Under the pieces are notes generated by a model. That model searched no databases. It saw only the letters and a list, made by a program, of their open reading frames with translations, and was not told the DNA's origin. Both the position numbers and the translations under genes were made by a program. A DNA stretch of 5,295 nucleotides from Chloroflexota bacterium (lineage in GTDB: Bacteria > Chloroflexota > UBA5177 > JANWHV01). Positions 4,973 through 5,295 of this stretch are shown in pieces (the first letter of the stretch is position 1; every line of letters begins with the position of its first letter). The DNA lies in assembly GCA_025924845.1 (NCBI GenBank), contig JAICHN010000363.1, positions 1 to 5,295 on the forward strand, in the 5' to 3' direction.

Positions 4973-5295
4973 ATGATCAAACGGAGTTTGGCATCGTTAT
5001 GTCTCGTTGGCGCGACAGTGCTGGGGGCGGCAGGCACGCACGCGGCGGGCAGTACCCGTACCGTGCAGCGGGAAGGGTACAGTATCACCTTCCCCAGCAC
5101 CTGGCAGTACGCGTCCTCGGTCAAGCTGAGCGACCTGTTCAGTACGTCGGCGCTCAAGAGTCTGAAGGCCGACGCGGCCGGCATCGCCAGCGTGGATGGT
5201 AATGCCGAGATTGCCATGGTTGTGGTGCAGGGCGCCGCCGGGGTTGCCGAGATCAAACGCCTGGAGAATGTCATGGCGAAAGACGGTTCCACGCC
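4973..5295 (+). CDS. Small exported protein, 3' end beyond the window
   Basis: The frame opens at ATG 4973 and is still open after 107 codons at the right edge. The N-terminus is a clear Sec signal peptide: Lys3-Arg4, a hydrophobic core (about 6-20) and a likely cleavage after Thr-His-Ala (residue 24) or one residue later. Cys10 is too early and lacks a small residue before it, so this is not a lipoprotein. The mature part begins with a polar stretch, then EGYSITFPSTWQYAS. A Tyr-Ser-Ile-x-Phe-Pro-x-x-Trp start is typical of PsbP/DcrB-like periplasmic domains, so a small periplasmic protein of that fold is possible. This rests on one motif, and the rest (SVDGNAEIAMVVVQG) fits only generally. 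The gene is divergent from the dehydrogenase operon, and no functional link is evident. Confidence 0.8.
   Translation, partial: MIKRSLASLCLVGATVLGAAGTHAAGSTRTVQREGYSITFPSTWQYASSVKLSDLFSTSALKSLKADAAGIASVDGNAEIAMVVVQGAAGVAEIKRLENVMAKDGST

Noticed and set aside
4973..5044. Lipoprotein signal at Cys10 of the exported protein
   Set aside because: The cysteine is too close to the N-terminus and is preceded by Leu rather than Gly, Ala or Ser. A normal signal peptidase I site fits better.

Overview
The window is about 60% G+C by eye, with coding-type third positions rich in G and C. It looks like a GC-rich bacterium. The secreted-protein gene on the right and the general gene style would fit a proteobacterium, but nothing here fixes a genus. 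The two sugar-type dehydrogenases and their kinase could equally sit in a Chloroflexi- or Firmicutes-like genome or on a transferred segment.

Left part (1-1282, minus strand). A WYL-domain transcription regulator (212-1282) is followed after 19 bases by a frame that starts at 192 and runs off the left edge. The readable 64 residues of that frame end in a motif like the Q-motif of superfamily 2 helicases. A regulator of this kind placed just before a helicase-like gene is a common layout in phage-defence loci. This is the best candidate for an undescribed system here, but nearly all of the second gene lies outside the window. A perfect 7-base inverted repeat just upstream of the regulator (1302-1325) is a possible operator.

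Middle gap (1283-1750). No intact gene is convincing. A plus-strand frame ending at 1496 has coding-like composition but no good start, so it looks like the 3' remnant of a lost gene. Two G+C-rich hairpins lie further right, neither followed by a T-tract.

Central operon (4767 to 1751, minus strand). Two Gfo/Idh/MocA-family oxidoreductases of exactly 332 residues each overlap by the ATGA arrangement. An aminoglycoside-phosphotransferase/homoserine-kinase-like gene follows 21 bases later. The set suggests catabolism or modification of a sugar, cyclitol or related polyol: two NAD(P)-linked oxidation/reduction steps plus one phosphorylation. The substrate cannot be read from the sequence. The kinase gene carries one in-frame TGA (2279-2281) before its catalytic loop, with the frame otherwise intact on both sides, and also has an anomalous start region. 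It is probably a recent pseudogene.

Right part (4768-5295). A 205-base divergent intergenic region carries a plausible sigma-70-type promoter and a good ribosome binding site. These serve a plus-strand gene for a small exported protein, which is cut by the right edge.
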